Assembly (NCBI RefSeq): GCF_030177895.1 | Contig: NZ_CP123448.1 | Coordinates: forward strand, 930,001-994,000 | DNA length: 64,000 bases | From: Kingella negevensis | Lineage (GTDB): Bacteria; Pseudomonadota; Gammaproteobacteria; Burkholderiales; Neisseriaceae | Reading direction: 5' to 3' | Notes under the pieces: generated by a model | What the model saw: only the letters and a program-made list of their open reading frames with translations | Told to the model about the DNA's origin: nothing | Database searches by the model: none | Made by a program: the position numbers and the translations under genes | Shown: in pieces, positions 8,731-16,939 of the stretch | Layout: each line of letters opens with the position of its first letter | How positions within the stretch are numbered: the first letter of the stretch is position 1

Positions 8731-9423
8731 GAATCTGTATTCACAAACAACTATTTGATAAATTTTAATATTTGTGAAATATACCCTAGTTTAACAAAAT
8801 TTTCAGCAGATAAATTCGTCTGCTCAAAATCTTTTGCTAAACGTCGAGACCAACCTAACCATGCAAACGTTCGTTCTACAATCCAACGTTTGGGCAGAAT
8901 ATGCCAAGAAATATCTTGAATTCTCTTTGAAATCTCAACAGTTAAACCCAATTGCTCTGATACTTCACGCTCAAATGTATTCCGATAACCTGCGTCCGCA
9001 CAGAAACCTTTTAAACTCGGATAGGTCTCAAACGCTTTTTTTGCTACAAAAATACCTGCTTTTGTGTCATGAATATTGGCTGCATGAACCACAACAGACA
9101 ATAGATTACCCAACGTATCAACAGCTATATGTCGCTTACGACCTTTGATTTTTTTACCTCCATCAAAACCTTTATCATGTGCGCTAGAAGCTATTTTGAC
9201 ACTTTGTGAATCAATAATGGCATAAGTTGGCATTGCTTGTTTTTGATGGATTAAACGTTTTTTTGAATCAATGCCAAAAGAATTCTATCCCATAAGCCTG
9301 ATTGATTGGCTCTGCGATAGAAACTCCATACAGTTGAATAAGGTGGAAAATCATTGGGCAGCATACGCCATTGGCAACCTGTTTTGGTCATGTACAAAAC
9401 GGCATTCACTAATTGACGTTTAT
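8731..9423 (-). mobile_element. IS5-family element 'B', copy 1, truncated
   Basis: Bases 8731-9423 match the complement of 10442-11134 (the complete copy) without a length change. The right terminal repeat GAATCTGTATTCACAAA is present at 8731-8747, but the first 125 bp of the element, including the start of the transposase, are absent. At 9423 the sequence switches abruptly to an unrelated gene. It was therefore truncated by deletion or recombination and is inactive. Confidence 0.88.
8751..9423 (-). pseudogene. IS5-family transposase, truncated copy
   Basis: The C-terminal half (160 codons from MPTYAIIDSQSVKIASS) is intact, with IDSQSVK, HIAVDTLGNLL, ADAGYR and the WIVERTFAWLGWSRRL signature of IS5-type DDE enzymes. 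Upstream, the other-frame N-terminal part is only partly present (down to RQLVNAVLYITKTGCQW) and lacks its start codon. It differs from the complete copy by a few substitutions, for example I for T after QSVK. It is not expected to be functional. Confidence 0.85.
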
Positions 9424-10206
9424 GACTTTACAAAAAAACAACGGCAGCAACCTGAAAAAATCCAAGAAACACCTAAAACGTCCCCCGAACCTGACTTGTT
9501 CGCGGACTTTTCAGACGTTGAGCGCAAAGCCATTCAATCCCGAATTGATGAGTACATCAAACATCAGGAGCAGAAAGGCGAGTTAATTAGCGACTTTTAC
9601 CGCACCAATATCACGAAAAAAGCCATTTCTGAACGCTGGGGGCTGGATATTTTGGTTAAGCAACAAGAGAAAGCCAAAATCGCCAAAGCTGAGCGTGAAC
9701 GTAAGAAAGCAGAAGAACAGGCAGAGCAACTCAAAAAAGAAAATGAACAAAAAGAGATTGAAAAACAAAGAAATTTTGTAATCAAGAAATTTGAAATGTT
9801 ATCGTCTGAACAGCAAGAAACGGTTATTCAGATGATATTTAAAGAAGTTGGACAAGGTGCATTCAAACAGATTTTTCAGAATGCACAAAAGCAAGGAACG
9901 GTGCATACTGATGTGCGATTTGTCAAAAAATTTTATGAGTATTTTCAAAAAGAAGAATGTGCTAAAAGAGCAAAAAAACTGACTGATTTACCAGTTCGCG
10001 ACACGGAAAAAGAGATTAAGCAGGAAGATTTGCACCCACCTGTTCAAGGCACAATTTCTTTTAGAGATGATTGGAAAAAACAAGTTGAAAAACAATTGAT
10101 TATGTATAGAGATTTCAAAAATATGATGAATGATGATACGGTTAAAGAAATGGAACTTGTGATGAGAATGTTTAAAATAACAGATGATGATTTGAAAAAG
10201 CTCTAA
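9424..10206 (+). pseudogene. 3' remnant of an unidentified gene (about 260 codons), fused to antisense IS
   Basis: A long frame is open from 9271, but its first 51 codons are antisense IS5-B sequence, so only the part from about 9424 is real gene remnant. The remnant encodes a very hydrophilic protein with a Lys/Glu-rich coiled coil (ILVKQQEKAKIAKAERERKK and onwards, about 75 residues), flanked by helical segments such as FADFSDVERKAIQSRIDEYI and ending ITDDDLKKL. The shape recalls C-terminal parts of plasmid or phage replication initiators, but I see no motif that proves it. The original start has been lost; a chimeric product from an in-frame start in the IS is possible but unlikely. Confidence 0.55.
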
Positions 10207-10263
10207 TCTTTTTGAGATATAATCACATCATTACCAATTCTTTTTTGAGAATTTATTTAATAA

Positions 10264-10300
10264 AATGCGTGGGTGCAAGCAATCACACTACGCTTACTCT
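10264..10300. repeat. Short dispersed repeat (AATGCGTGGGTG type)
   Basis: AATGCGTGGGTGCAAGC followed by CTACGCTTACT recurs at 12612-12645 in a fuller form with CACCCGCCCTACGCTTGCT. Both copies lie next to genes of the accessory island. Confidence 0.55.
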
Positions 10301-10316
10301 ACACTTGACAGATTTA

Positions 10317-11134
10317 GAACCTGTATTCACAAAAATGATAAAATATCTTTATGACTAGAAAATCCTACCCAACAGACTTAACAGATGCCCAATGGCAAGC
10401 GATTGAGCCATATTTTAACCAGCTACGCCACTACAAATGGGATAAACGTCAATTAGTGAATGCCGTTTTGTACATCACCAAAACAGGTTGCCAATGGCGT
10501 ATGCTGCCCAATGATTTTCCACCTTATTCAACCGTATGGAGTTTCTATCGCAGAGCCAATCAATCAGGCTTATGGGATAGAATTCTTTTGGCATTGGTTC
10601 AAAAAAACGTTTAATCCATCAAAAACAAGCAATGCCAACTTATGCCATTCTTGATTCACAAAGTGTCAAAACAGCTTCTAGCGCACATGATAAAGGTTTT
10701 GATGGAGGTAAAAAAATCAAAGGTCGTAAGCGACATATAGCTGTTGATACGTTGGGTAATCTATTGTCTGTTGTGGTTCATGCAGCCAATATTCATGACA
10801 CAAAAGCAGGTATTTTTGTAGCAAAAAAAGCGTTTGAGACCTATCCGAGTTTAAAAGGTTTCTGTGCGGACGCAGGTTATCGGAATACATTTGAGCGTGA
10901 AGTATCAGAGCAATTGGGTTTAACTGTTGAGATTTCAAAGAGAATTCAAGATATTTCTTGGCATATTCTGCCCAAACGTTGGATTGTAGAACGAACGTTT
11001 GCATGGTTAGGTTGGTCTCGACGTTTAGCAAAAGATTTTGAGCAGACGAATTTATCTGCTGAAAATTTTGTTAAACTAGGGTATATTTCACAAATATTAA
11101 AATTTATCAAATAGTTGTTTGTGAATACGGGTTC
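10317..11134 (+). mobile_element. Complete IS5-family element 'B' (818 bp)
   Basis: Terminal inverted repeats GAACCTGTATTCACAAA (10317-10333) and its complement with one mismatch (11118-11134) bound a two-frame transposase. TTA on both sides (10314-10316 and 11135-11137) is a plausible 3-bp target duplication. A truncated copy lies at 8731-9423 and a 28-bp end fragment at 21518-21545. The element ends only 10 bases before the start codon of the next gene. Confidence 0.9.
10351..11114 (+). CDS. IS5-family transposase, two frames joined by -1 frameshift
   Basis: The first frame, 10351-10614, encodes the N-terminal 87 residues (MTRKSYPTDLTDAQWQAIEP), ending LALVQKNV. The second, open in the -1 frame, contains the 160-residue catalytic part (10632-11114). 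The junction carries the heptamer A AAA AAC at 10599-10605, a classic -1 slippery site in the right register; slipping there gives ...ALVQKKRLIHQKQAMPTYA, one protein of about 254 residues, the usual size for this group. The catalytic part shows IDSQSVK-like, ADAGYR and WIVERTFAWLG motifs. No stop or indel damages either frame, so this copy may be active. Confidence 0.85.
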
Positions 11135-11144
11135 TTAATATTAT

Positions 11145-11345
11145 ATGAAGGAAATCTTTAGATTATTATCATTAATTTTAATTGGGACATCTATATATGT
11201 AATTTTAAATACAGGAACTATATTTTCCTTGTTTAATAAAAGTAACAAAGATGAAGATAGAAAATTTGATAGAATAAATATTATAATTTGTTTAACTATG
11301 CTGATTTTTGCAAGTATCTTATATATAATTAGTTTCTTATTTTAA
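11145..11345 (+). CDS. Small two-helix membrane protein (candidate immunity protein)
   Basis: The 66-residue product has hydrophobic segments at about 6-29 and 47-65, with a charged middle (NKSNKDEDRKFDRIN), so it is a hairpin-type inner membrane protein. I recognise no family. DNA is strongly AT-rich, unlike the core genes, which suggests transfer. It lies 38 bases before the hydrophobic N-terminal module of the RTX-tailed pseudogene at 11384; that order and localisation would suit an immunity protein against a membrane-active toxin, which is inference only. The IS5-B element ends 10 bases upstream of its ATG, so its own promoter and ribosome site have probably been lost or replaced. Confidence 0.55.
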   Translation: MKEIFRLLSLILIGTSIYVILNTGTIFSLFNKSNKDEDRKFDRINIIICLTMLIFASILYIISFLF

Positions 11346-11383
11346 TTAATTTTTTTGTTACAACTCAAAGTTTGGATATTATT

Positions 11384-12424
11384 ATGAGCAAACAATGCCA
11401 TTCAGGAACTGAAACTGCTGAAAACTATGCAGGCGCAGTAAGTTTTTTTGCAGGTATGATTGGAAAAGCTGTAGGAGGTGCAAACCCAGGAGTAGCAATA
11501 GCTAATGCTCTAACAGGTCAAGGGACATGGGTAACTCGTACTGCTGATTTATTTTATAAAATTCATAATGGTACAGCAGAGCCTACGGATTATGCGGAAG
11601 TAGCAGCATCAACTATGTCGTTATTGGCTGGTTTTGGGGTATTAGCAGGTCTGGCAAATCCGTGAACATTAACAGCAGCAGCAGTTGCTAATGGTGCTCT
11701 TTTTACATATAACTTTTTTTTAAAAGAATCCCCATTATGTGAAAAAGGTGCACATGATTTTAATAATATCAACCGAAATGGCAAAGCCCACGGCTACGAC
11801 CCATTAATCCTAAACCTAGACGGCAACGGCATTCAAACTCTCGCCCCCTCTTCTATCAGCGCACGCTTCGACCACAACGCAGACGGTATTGCAACCGCCA
11901 CGGGTTGGGCAGCAGCAGGTAACGGTATTTTGGCATTGGATTTGGATAACAACGGCAAAATTGATAGCGGTAAAGAAATTTTTGGTAACCATTCTGTTTT
12001 GTCTAATGGTGCGACAGCAGCTCATGGTTATGCAGCATTGGCTGAATTAGACAGTAATCACGATAATCTCATCAATCAAGCAGATGAATTGTTTAGCAGC
12101 CTGAAAGTATGGCAAGACATCAATCAAGACGGCATCTCACAAGCCAATGAATTGTTTACATTACAAGCATTGGGTATTCAATCTCTTAATTTAGAATATC
12201 AAGAAAATAGCAAAGATTTAGGCAATGGCAACCGTTTAACCCATATTGGTAGCTACACTAAAATAGATGGTACAACTGGTGAAATGGGCGATGTAGAATT
12301 TGCTAGCAACAGTTTGTATAGTCGTTACACAGATACGGTAAAGCTGACACCTGAACAATTACAAGCTCCTAATTTACAGGGTTTGGGTCGCTTACGTGAT
12401 TTATGCTTGGTTACGCTGAATTAA
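11384..12424 (+). pseudogene. RTX-carrier-type protein with hydrophobic N-module; nonsense-mutated and 3'-truncated
   Basis: From ATG 11384 the frame encodes a Gly/Ala-rich hydrophobic module (AVSFFAGMIGKAVGGANPG..., STMSLLAGFGVLAGLANP), is stopped by TGA at 11663-11665, and continues in the same frame to 12424. The part after the stop reads [18 protein letters not shown] and then an EF-hand-like [13 protein letters not shown]. From 11782 it is homologous, with no length change, to the segment from 14002 in the intact RTX protein gene, including 407 identical bases. Homology ends near 12400 at GLGRLRDL; the RTX repeats and secretion tail are missing. It looks like a displaced former toxin gene. 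The N-module is unrelated to that of the intact gene. Confidence 0.75.
11981..12387 (+). repeat. 407-bp perfect repeat, copy 1
   Basis: These 407 bases are identical to 14201-14607 (constant offset 2220), whereas the roughly 200 bases before them are clearly divergent between the two loci. This is the signature of recent gene conversion or duplication between the two RTX-type genes. Confidence 0.92.
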
Positions 12425-12992
12425 CCAGTAATGTTAAATAGTTTTGATATTTCAGGCAGCCTGAAAGCTGATTGATATATCAGAATTACGAAAAAGAAAA
12501 TAAGAATAATTCGTAAAGCTATTGACTGTAAGTTTAAGTTGTGATAACTTTTGTAAAATTTCTATCACACAGGGTAAAAGTTAAAATGATGGGCTGATGA
12601 GCAACTTGAAAATGCGTGGGTGTAAGCACCCGCCCTACGCTTGCTATCAAATAGACAGTATTCCCAGTAATACCAATGCTAAATAATGAAATAAGTAGTT
12701 TAATTATTAAATCATATCCAAACAACCCATTATATATAAAGCAGATTATTCGAGAAAGAGTACAAAACACCAATGACGTACATGAATTTGAAATAATCTA
12801 ATATAGGTATGAAATGTTTAAATAATATTTACAATTATAAAGGAATTGTAAATCAAAAAATCATATAGATGATAATAATTTATAGTGAATTATATTTGAA
12901 ATGGAAATAGATTTAAACAAAGGAATAGAATCTTTTTCTAGCAAACAAATTATTAACCATAAATCTATATTATAATGGCAAGGATTTTTTCA
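12425..12992. other. AT-rich intergenic region of the accessory island
   Basis: I see no supportable gene here. It contains a full uptake sequence near 12451-12466, the dispersed repeat at 12612-12645, and strongly AT-rich DNA from about 12780. A 24-codon frame at 12900-12974 (MEIDLNKGIESFSSKQIIN) has no homologue I know and is probably chance or a gene remnant. The promoter for the lipoprotein-RTX pair should lie in its last 200 bases. Confidence 0.5.
12612..12645. repeat. Short dispersed repeat, second copy
   Basis: AATGCGTGGGTGTAAGCACC followed by CGCCCTACGCTTGCT resembles 10264-10300. The sequence is partly self-complementary (GCGTGGGTG... CGCCCTACGC). Confidence 0.5.
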
Positions 12993-13481
12993 ATGAAAAA
13001 AATATTATTTAGTTTATTGGGATTAACTATACTCTTATGCGGATGTCATTATGAAAAAAGTTATTTCTATGAGTTAGGTGATTTAAATAATAAAATTGAT
13101 GTTTATTATTTTATAGATATTGACAAGAGCGATACTTATTCAATTTATATTAATTACTTTGTGGATGACATAAATAAGTGGGGAGAAACAATAGATCTTA
13201 TAAGAACCGAAAGTAATACAGGAAAATATAAATCATCAATTTCAATATTCGATGAAAACAATAAATTAATTTATTCCATAACTGAATACCCCATACGGTT
13301 GCATCACCATAGTTCTAATCCAGCTGACAGAGTCATTTCTGTGGATGCATTTCCTAAATATTTTTATTTAGAAAAAGGGAGAAGATATTACTTTAAAATT
13401 AATATTGATAATATAGACTTAAGCTCTCTTGGTAATTATCGAAAACAAATTGAAATTACTCTTTTATACAAAGCAAAGTAA
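12993..13481 (+). CDS. Small outer-membrane/periplasmic lipoprotein (candidate immunity protein)
   Basis: The 162-residue protein begins with a lipoprotein signal peptide: MKK, a hydrophobic core, and the lipobox LCGC with the modified cysteine at residue 18. The mature part is predicted beta-rich (DVYYFIDIDKSDTYSIYINYF, then RRYYFKINIDNIDLSS), resembling small uncharacterised lipoprotein families such as DUF5625; I cannot confirm the family. AAGGA stands 9 bases before the ATG at 12993, which I prefer to an in-frame ATG at 12975. The stop is 11 bases before the start of the RTX protein with the permuted papain-like N-domain, so they form an operon. A periplasmic lipoprotein paired with a putative envelope-acting enzyme suggests immunity (inference). 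DNA is very AT-rich. Confidence 0.65.
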   Translation: MKKILFSLLGLTILLCGCHYEKSYFYELGDLNNKIDVYYFIDIDKSDTYSIYINYFVDDINKWGETIDLIRTESNTGKYKSSISIFDENNKLIYSITEYPIRLHHHSSNPADRVISVDAFPKYFYLEKGRRYYFKINIDNIDLSSLGNYRKQIEITLLYKAK

Positions 13482-13492
13482 CGAGGTAAATG

Positions 13493-16400
13493 ATGACTTA
13501 TTCAGTAACCATCCATATTGCAAATAGAGGAACACCTTTGAAAAAAGGCGGAACTTCTTCAGTTGGTCATATGTGGTATGAAATCAATGATTATAAATCC
13601 AAACCCAAAAGTTACGGATTCGCACCTCTTGAACATGGAAAAGCATTTGGAAAAGGTCATGTATACGATGATGACAGTGACAACTACTTATCGACTTCTT
13701 ATTCTAGAACAATAGAAATTACAAAAGAACAATATGAGCGATTAAAAGACTTTGGAGAACATTCCTCTAATTATGGTTTTGATGGAGACTATAATGGGTT
13801 ATGGAATAGTTGCATTGATTTTACTTGGAGAGCATTAAATGTCGGGGGTATTAATCCTGTTAAAGATTTTGATGGAATGTTATGGCCAACATGGAATGAG
13901 TCTCGGTCTAATATGTTACCTGGAAGTGAGCCACTTTTCCCATATGGAGATGATGGTTACCAATGTTTAAAACCTTGGGTGGAACAGCCACCACGCACTA
14001 ACAAAGCCCACGGCTACGACCCATTAATCCTAAACCTAGACGGCAAAGGCATTCAAACTCTTACACCATCTTCTATCAGTGCGCGTTTTGACCACAACGC
14101 AGACGGTATTGCAACTGCTACAGGCTGGACGGCAGCAGGTAACGGTATTTTGGCGTTAGATTTGGATAAAAACGGCAAAATTGATAGCGGTAAGGAAATC
14201 TTTGGTAACCATTCTGTTTTGTCTAATGGTGCGACAGCAGCTCATGGTTATGCAGCATTGGCTGAATTAGACAGTAATCACGATAATCTCATCAATCAAG
14301 CAGATGAATTGTTTAGCAGCCTGAAAGTATGGCAAGACATCAATCAAGACGGCATCTCACAAGCCAATGAATTGTTTACATTACAAGCATTGGGTATTCA
14401 ATCTCTTAATTTAGAATATCAAGAAAATAGCAAAGATTTAGGCAATGGCAACCGTTTAACCCATATTGGTAGCTACACTAAAATAGATGGTACAACTGGT
14501 GAAATGGGCGATGTAGAATTTGCTAGCAACAGTTTGTATAGTCGTTACACAGATACGGTAAAGCTGACACCTGAACAATTACAAGCTCCTAATTTACAGG
14601 GTTTGGGACGTTTGCGCGATTTGCGCGAGGCTGCCGCATTGAACGCTGAATTAGCAGATACGTTAAAAACCTATGCTGCTGCTCAAACCAAAGAAGAACA
14701 AACAGCATTGTTGAGTGAGTTGGTTACTAAATGGGGTGCAACTGACCCATTCAAATCCAAAACAGATGCGTTTACTTTATCTAGTGATTTGATTTTGACT
14801 GATAACGAGGGCATTGGGTTGACACCCACTCAAATCGCAGAATGGCGCAAAGGTATTGTGTTAGATGCTCAAACCAAAGCCGATTTTGAAGCTGTACGCA
14901 GCAAAATTGCCGTTCTTGATGCGTTTACAGGCGAAAAATCTGAAACGCTCTACTTTGGTACGCAAGCACAAGCTCGTCAAATTATTGATACGGTTAATCA
15001 AACTTATGATTCATTGGCAAATAATATCTATCAGGGTTTGTTATTCCAAACACGTTTACAGCCTTATTTGAATGAAATCGGCTTTAAATTAGATGATAAA
15101 CAACAATTTACGTTAGATTACACCGATGTTCAAACCAAATTTCAAGAAACTTTTGCAACCAATGCTCAAAAAGCCTTTGTAGATTTAGGCGAATTTTTGG
15201 CTTTTGGTAGTGCAAAAGATTGGACTGCTGGAATGTCGTTGCTTTCTGATTTCGCTAAACAGGGTAAAGAGAGCGGTCAATTACAAGACTGGCTGAATGT
15301 ACTAGGTGATAAAGCAGCTACCATTTTGGCAGAACAAAATGGTGATGCTGCTAACAATGTCTTACAAGCAGTTGGTTTGCTCGGTCGTGATGTATTGAAT
15401 GGTAATGGGGGCGATGACCGTTTAATCGTAGGTTCTGCTACTGCTGTTGTGAATGGTGGTAATGGCTCTGATGTGTACGAGTTTAATAAAGGTTTTGGTG
15501 CAACCACGATTTACAATAGCGATACATCAGACAAACGTCATGATGTGGTACGTTTGAACGGTGTGAGCAAAGATGCCATTTCTTATAAACGCAATGGTAA
15601 TGACCTAATTATTCGTGTATCTGGTGAGCAAAACAGTATTACTGTTAGCAATATGTTTGCTGGCGATGTTTTAACTCAACACATTGATGCGATTGAATAT
15701 GACGGTGGTCAAATCAGCCTAGCAGAAATCAAAGAAACGCTGTTACGTGGTACAGATGGTAACGATTTCTTACAGGGTTATGGCGATGATGATACGGTTC
15801 ATGCAGGGGCAGGAAATGACCGTATTGAAACCTACAATGGCAATGACACCATTTACGCAGGGTTAGGCGATGACAATATTGATGCGGGCGGCGGTAACGA
15901 TAGGATTTACCTAGAAACAGGAAATAATCGCGCTTATGGTGGAGATGGGGACGATACCATTGTTTCAGGCAGCCTGAATGATACGTTAGAGGGTGGTATT
16001 GGTTCGGATACTTATGTTTTCGGGAAACAATTTGGTCAAGATACGGTTTTGAACTTCAATCCACATCAACAAGATAAAGATGTGCTGAAATTTACCCATA
16101 CACGATTAGACGATGTAATCATTCATCGCAATGAAGCTGATTTGTTGATTACACAACAAGACGGTCAGCAAGTTACCGTTCAAAATTTCTTTGAGAAAGA
16201 CGGCAAGGGCGATTACACGGTTCAAAGTATTGAATTTGCTGACGGTCAGCAACTGAATACCGAGCAACTGCGCCAATGGGTCATTAGTCCTACTCGTGGC
16301 GATGATAAGCTTTATGCTTACACAGACGGTGGCAAATTGCATGGTGGTAGTGGTAACGATACCTTAATCGGTAATGTTGGCGTTGATTATCTTGTGGGTG

Positions 16401-16828
16401 GTTGGGGCAACGATACTTTATCAGGTGGGCAAAATGATGACCGATTAGAAGGTGGTGTCGGCAATGATACTTACACATTCAATCTTGGTAACGGCAATGA
16501 CCGCATTTATGACAGTTTTGGTAATGATACGCTGTTATTGGGTTCAGGTATTGCGAAACAGGATTTATGGTTTAGCCGCAATGGTCGTAATTTGACAGTT
16601 CAAGTATTGGGTCAAACAGACAGCGTAACCGTTGAAGATTGGTTTGGCATTATTCCGCGTAGGATTGAGACCATTCAAACCCATGACGGCTCACATCTTG
16701 ATGTTAGCGCAGTACAAAAATTGGTACAGGCAATGGCAGCATTCGCACCACAACAAGGAAGTGGCTTAGGTGTTCCTGAACAGATGAAAGAGTATGCACA
16801 ACAGGTATTCGCTGCGAACAATCTGTAA
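13493..16828 (+). CDS. Type I secreted RTX protein with permuted papain/NlpC-P60-like N-domain
   Basis: The 1111-residue protein has no N-terminal signal. Residues about 5-140 form a domain with GHMWYEI (His26) and later NSCIDFTW (Cys107), the His-before-Cys order of circularly permuted papain-like hydrolases (LRAT/NlpC-P60-like). From 172 follows [18 protein letters not shown] with EF-hand-like [13 protein letters not shown] (223-235), then a long helical region. Three blocks of GGxGxDx-type RTX calcium repeats (about 634-670, 751-840 and 936-1000) alternate with RNG..L.V-type haemolysin-associated beta domains. The C-terminus carries LVQAMAAF and QQVFAANNL, resembling the RtxA and M10 protease tails. 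GAGG favours the second of two adjacent ATGs. A lipoprotein gene sits 11 bases upstream and a hairpin terminator follows. It may be an antibacterial or host-directed effector. Confidence 0.85.
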   Translation: MTYSVTIHIANRGTPLKKGGTSSVGHMWYEINDYKSKPKSYGFAPLEHGKAFGKGHVYDDDSDNYLSTSYSRTIEITKEQYERLKDFGEHSSNYGFDGDYNGLWNSCIDFTWRALNVGGINPVKDFDGMLWPTWNESRSNMLPGSEPLFPYGDDGYQCLKPWVEQPPRTNKAHGYDPLILNLDGKGIQTLTPSSISARFDHNADGIATATGWTAAGNGILALDLDKNGKIDSGKEIFGNHSVLSNGATAAHGYAALAELDSNHDNLINQADELFSSLKVWQDINQDGISQANELFTLQALGIQSLNLEYQENSKDLGNGNRLTHIGSYTKIDGTTGEMGDVEFASNSLYSRYTDTVKLTPEQLQAPNLQGLGRLRDLREAAALNAELADTLKTYAAAQTKEEQTALLSELVTKWGATDPFKSKTDAFTLSSDLILTDNEGIGLTPTQIAEWRKGIVLDAQTKADFEAVRSKIAVLDAFTGEKSETLYFGTQAQARQIIDTVNQTYDSLANNIYQGLLFQTRLQPYLNEIGFKLDDKQQFTLDYTDVQTKFQETFATNAQKAFVDLGEFLAFGSAKDWTAGMSLLSDFAKQGKESGQLQDWLNVLGDKAATILAEQNGDAANNVLQAVGLLGRDVLNGNGGDDRLIVGSATAVVNGGNGSDVYEFNKGFGATTIYNSDTSDKRHDVVRLNGVSKDAISYKRNGNDLIIRVSGEQNSITVSNMFAGDVLTQHIDAIEYDGGQISLAEIKETLLRGTDGNDFLQGYGDDDTVHAGAGNDRIETYNGNDTIYAGLGDDNIDAGGGNDRIYLETGNNRAYGGDGDDTIVSGSLNDTLEGGIGSDTYVFGKQFGQDTVLNFNPHQQDKDVLKFTHTRLDDVIIHRNEADLLITQQDGQQVTVQNFFEKDGKGDYTVQSIEFADGQQLNTEQLRQWVISPTRGDDKLYAYTDGGKLHGGSGNDTLIGNVGVDYLVGGWGNDTLSGGQNDDRLEGGVGNDTYTFNLGNGNDRIYDSFGNDTLLLGSGIAKQDLWFSRNGRNLTVQVLGQTDSVTVEDWFGIIPRRIETIQTHDGSHLDVSAVQKLVQAMAAFAPQQGSGLGVPEQMKEYAQQVFAANNL
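14201..14607 (+). repeat. 407-bp perfect repeat, copy 2
   Basis: Identical to 11981-12387. It encodes the end of the EF-hand-like segment and the following region of the RTX protein. Beyond 14607 the two loci diverge within a few codons. Confidence 0.92.
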
Positions 16829-16849
16829 TTCTTTGTGTACAGTTTGATT

Positions 16850-16879
16850 AAAACCGTCCCATAATATGGGGCGGTTTTT
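16850..16879 (+). terminator. Hairpin terminator after the RTX protein gene
   Basis: AAAACCGTCCCATA pairs with TATGGGGCGGTTTT (one G-T pair), followed by a run of six T. It stands 21 bases after the stop codon. Confidence 0.85.
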
Positions 16880-16939
16880 TGTTCTATTTCATTGAGTAAA
16901 TGGTATACTGGAAAAATGGAACTTAAAGGAAATCATAAA

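Noticed and set aside
9271..9423. Start of a 311-residue gene at 9271
   Set aside because: These bases are antisense to the IS5-B transposase and match its second copy exactly in register; the frame is open there by chance.
12534..12773. 79-codon minus-strand frame in the AT-rich gap
   Set aside because: It spans the dispersed repeat at 12612-12645, has no ribosome site and has a composition expected from chance in AT-rich DNA.
12900..12974. 24-codon frame MEIDLNKGIESF... as a small gene
   Set aside because: No ribosome site of note, no homologue that I know and high AT content; such frames are expected by chance here.
15700..16500. Repetitive GGTxxGxxAATGAT-type DNA that could suggest a tandem repeat or CRISPR array
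   Set aside because: It is the codon-level signature of RTX calcium-binding nonapeptides in a coding frame; repeat units diverge and there are no spacers. No CRISPR array is seen anywhere in the window.
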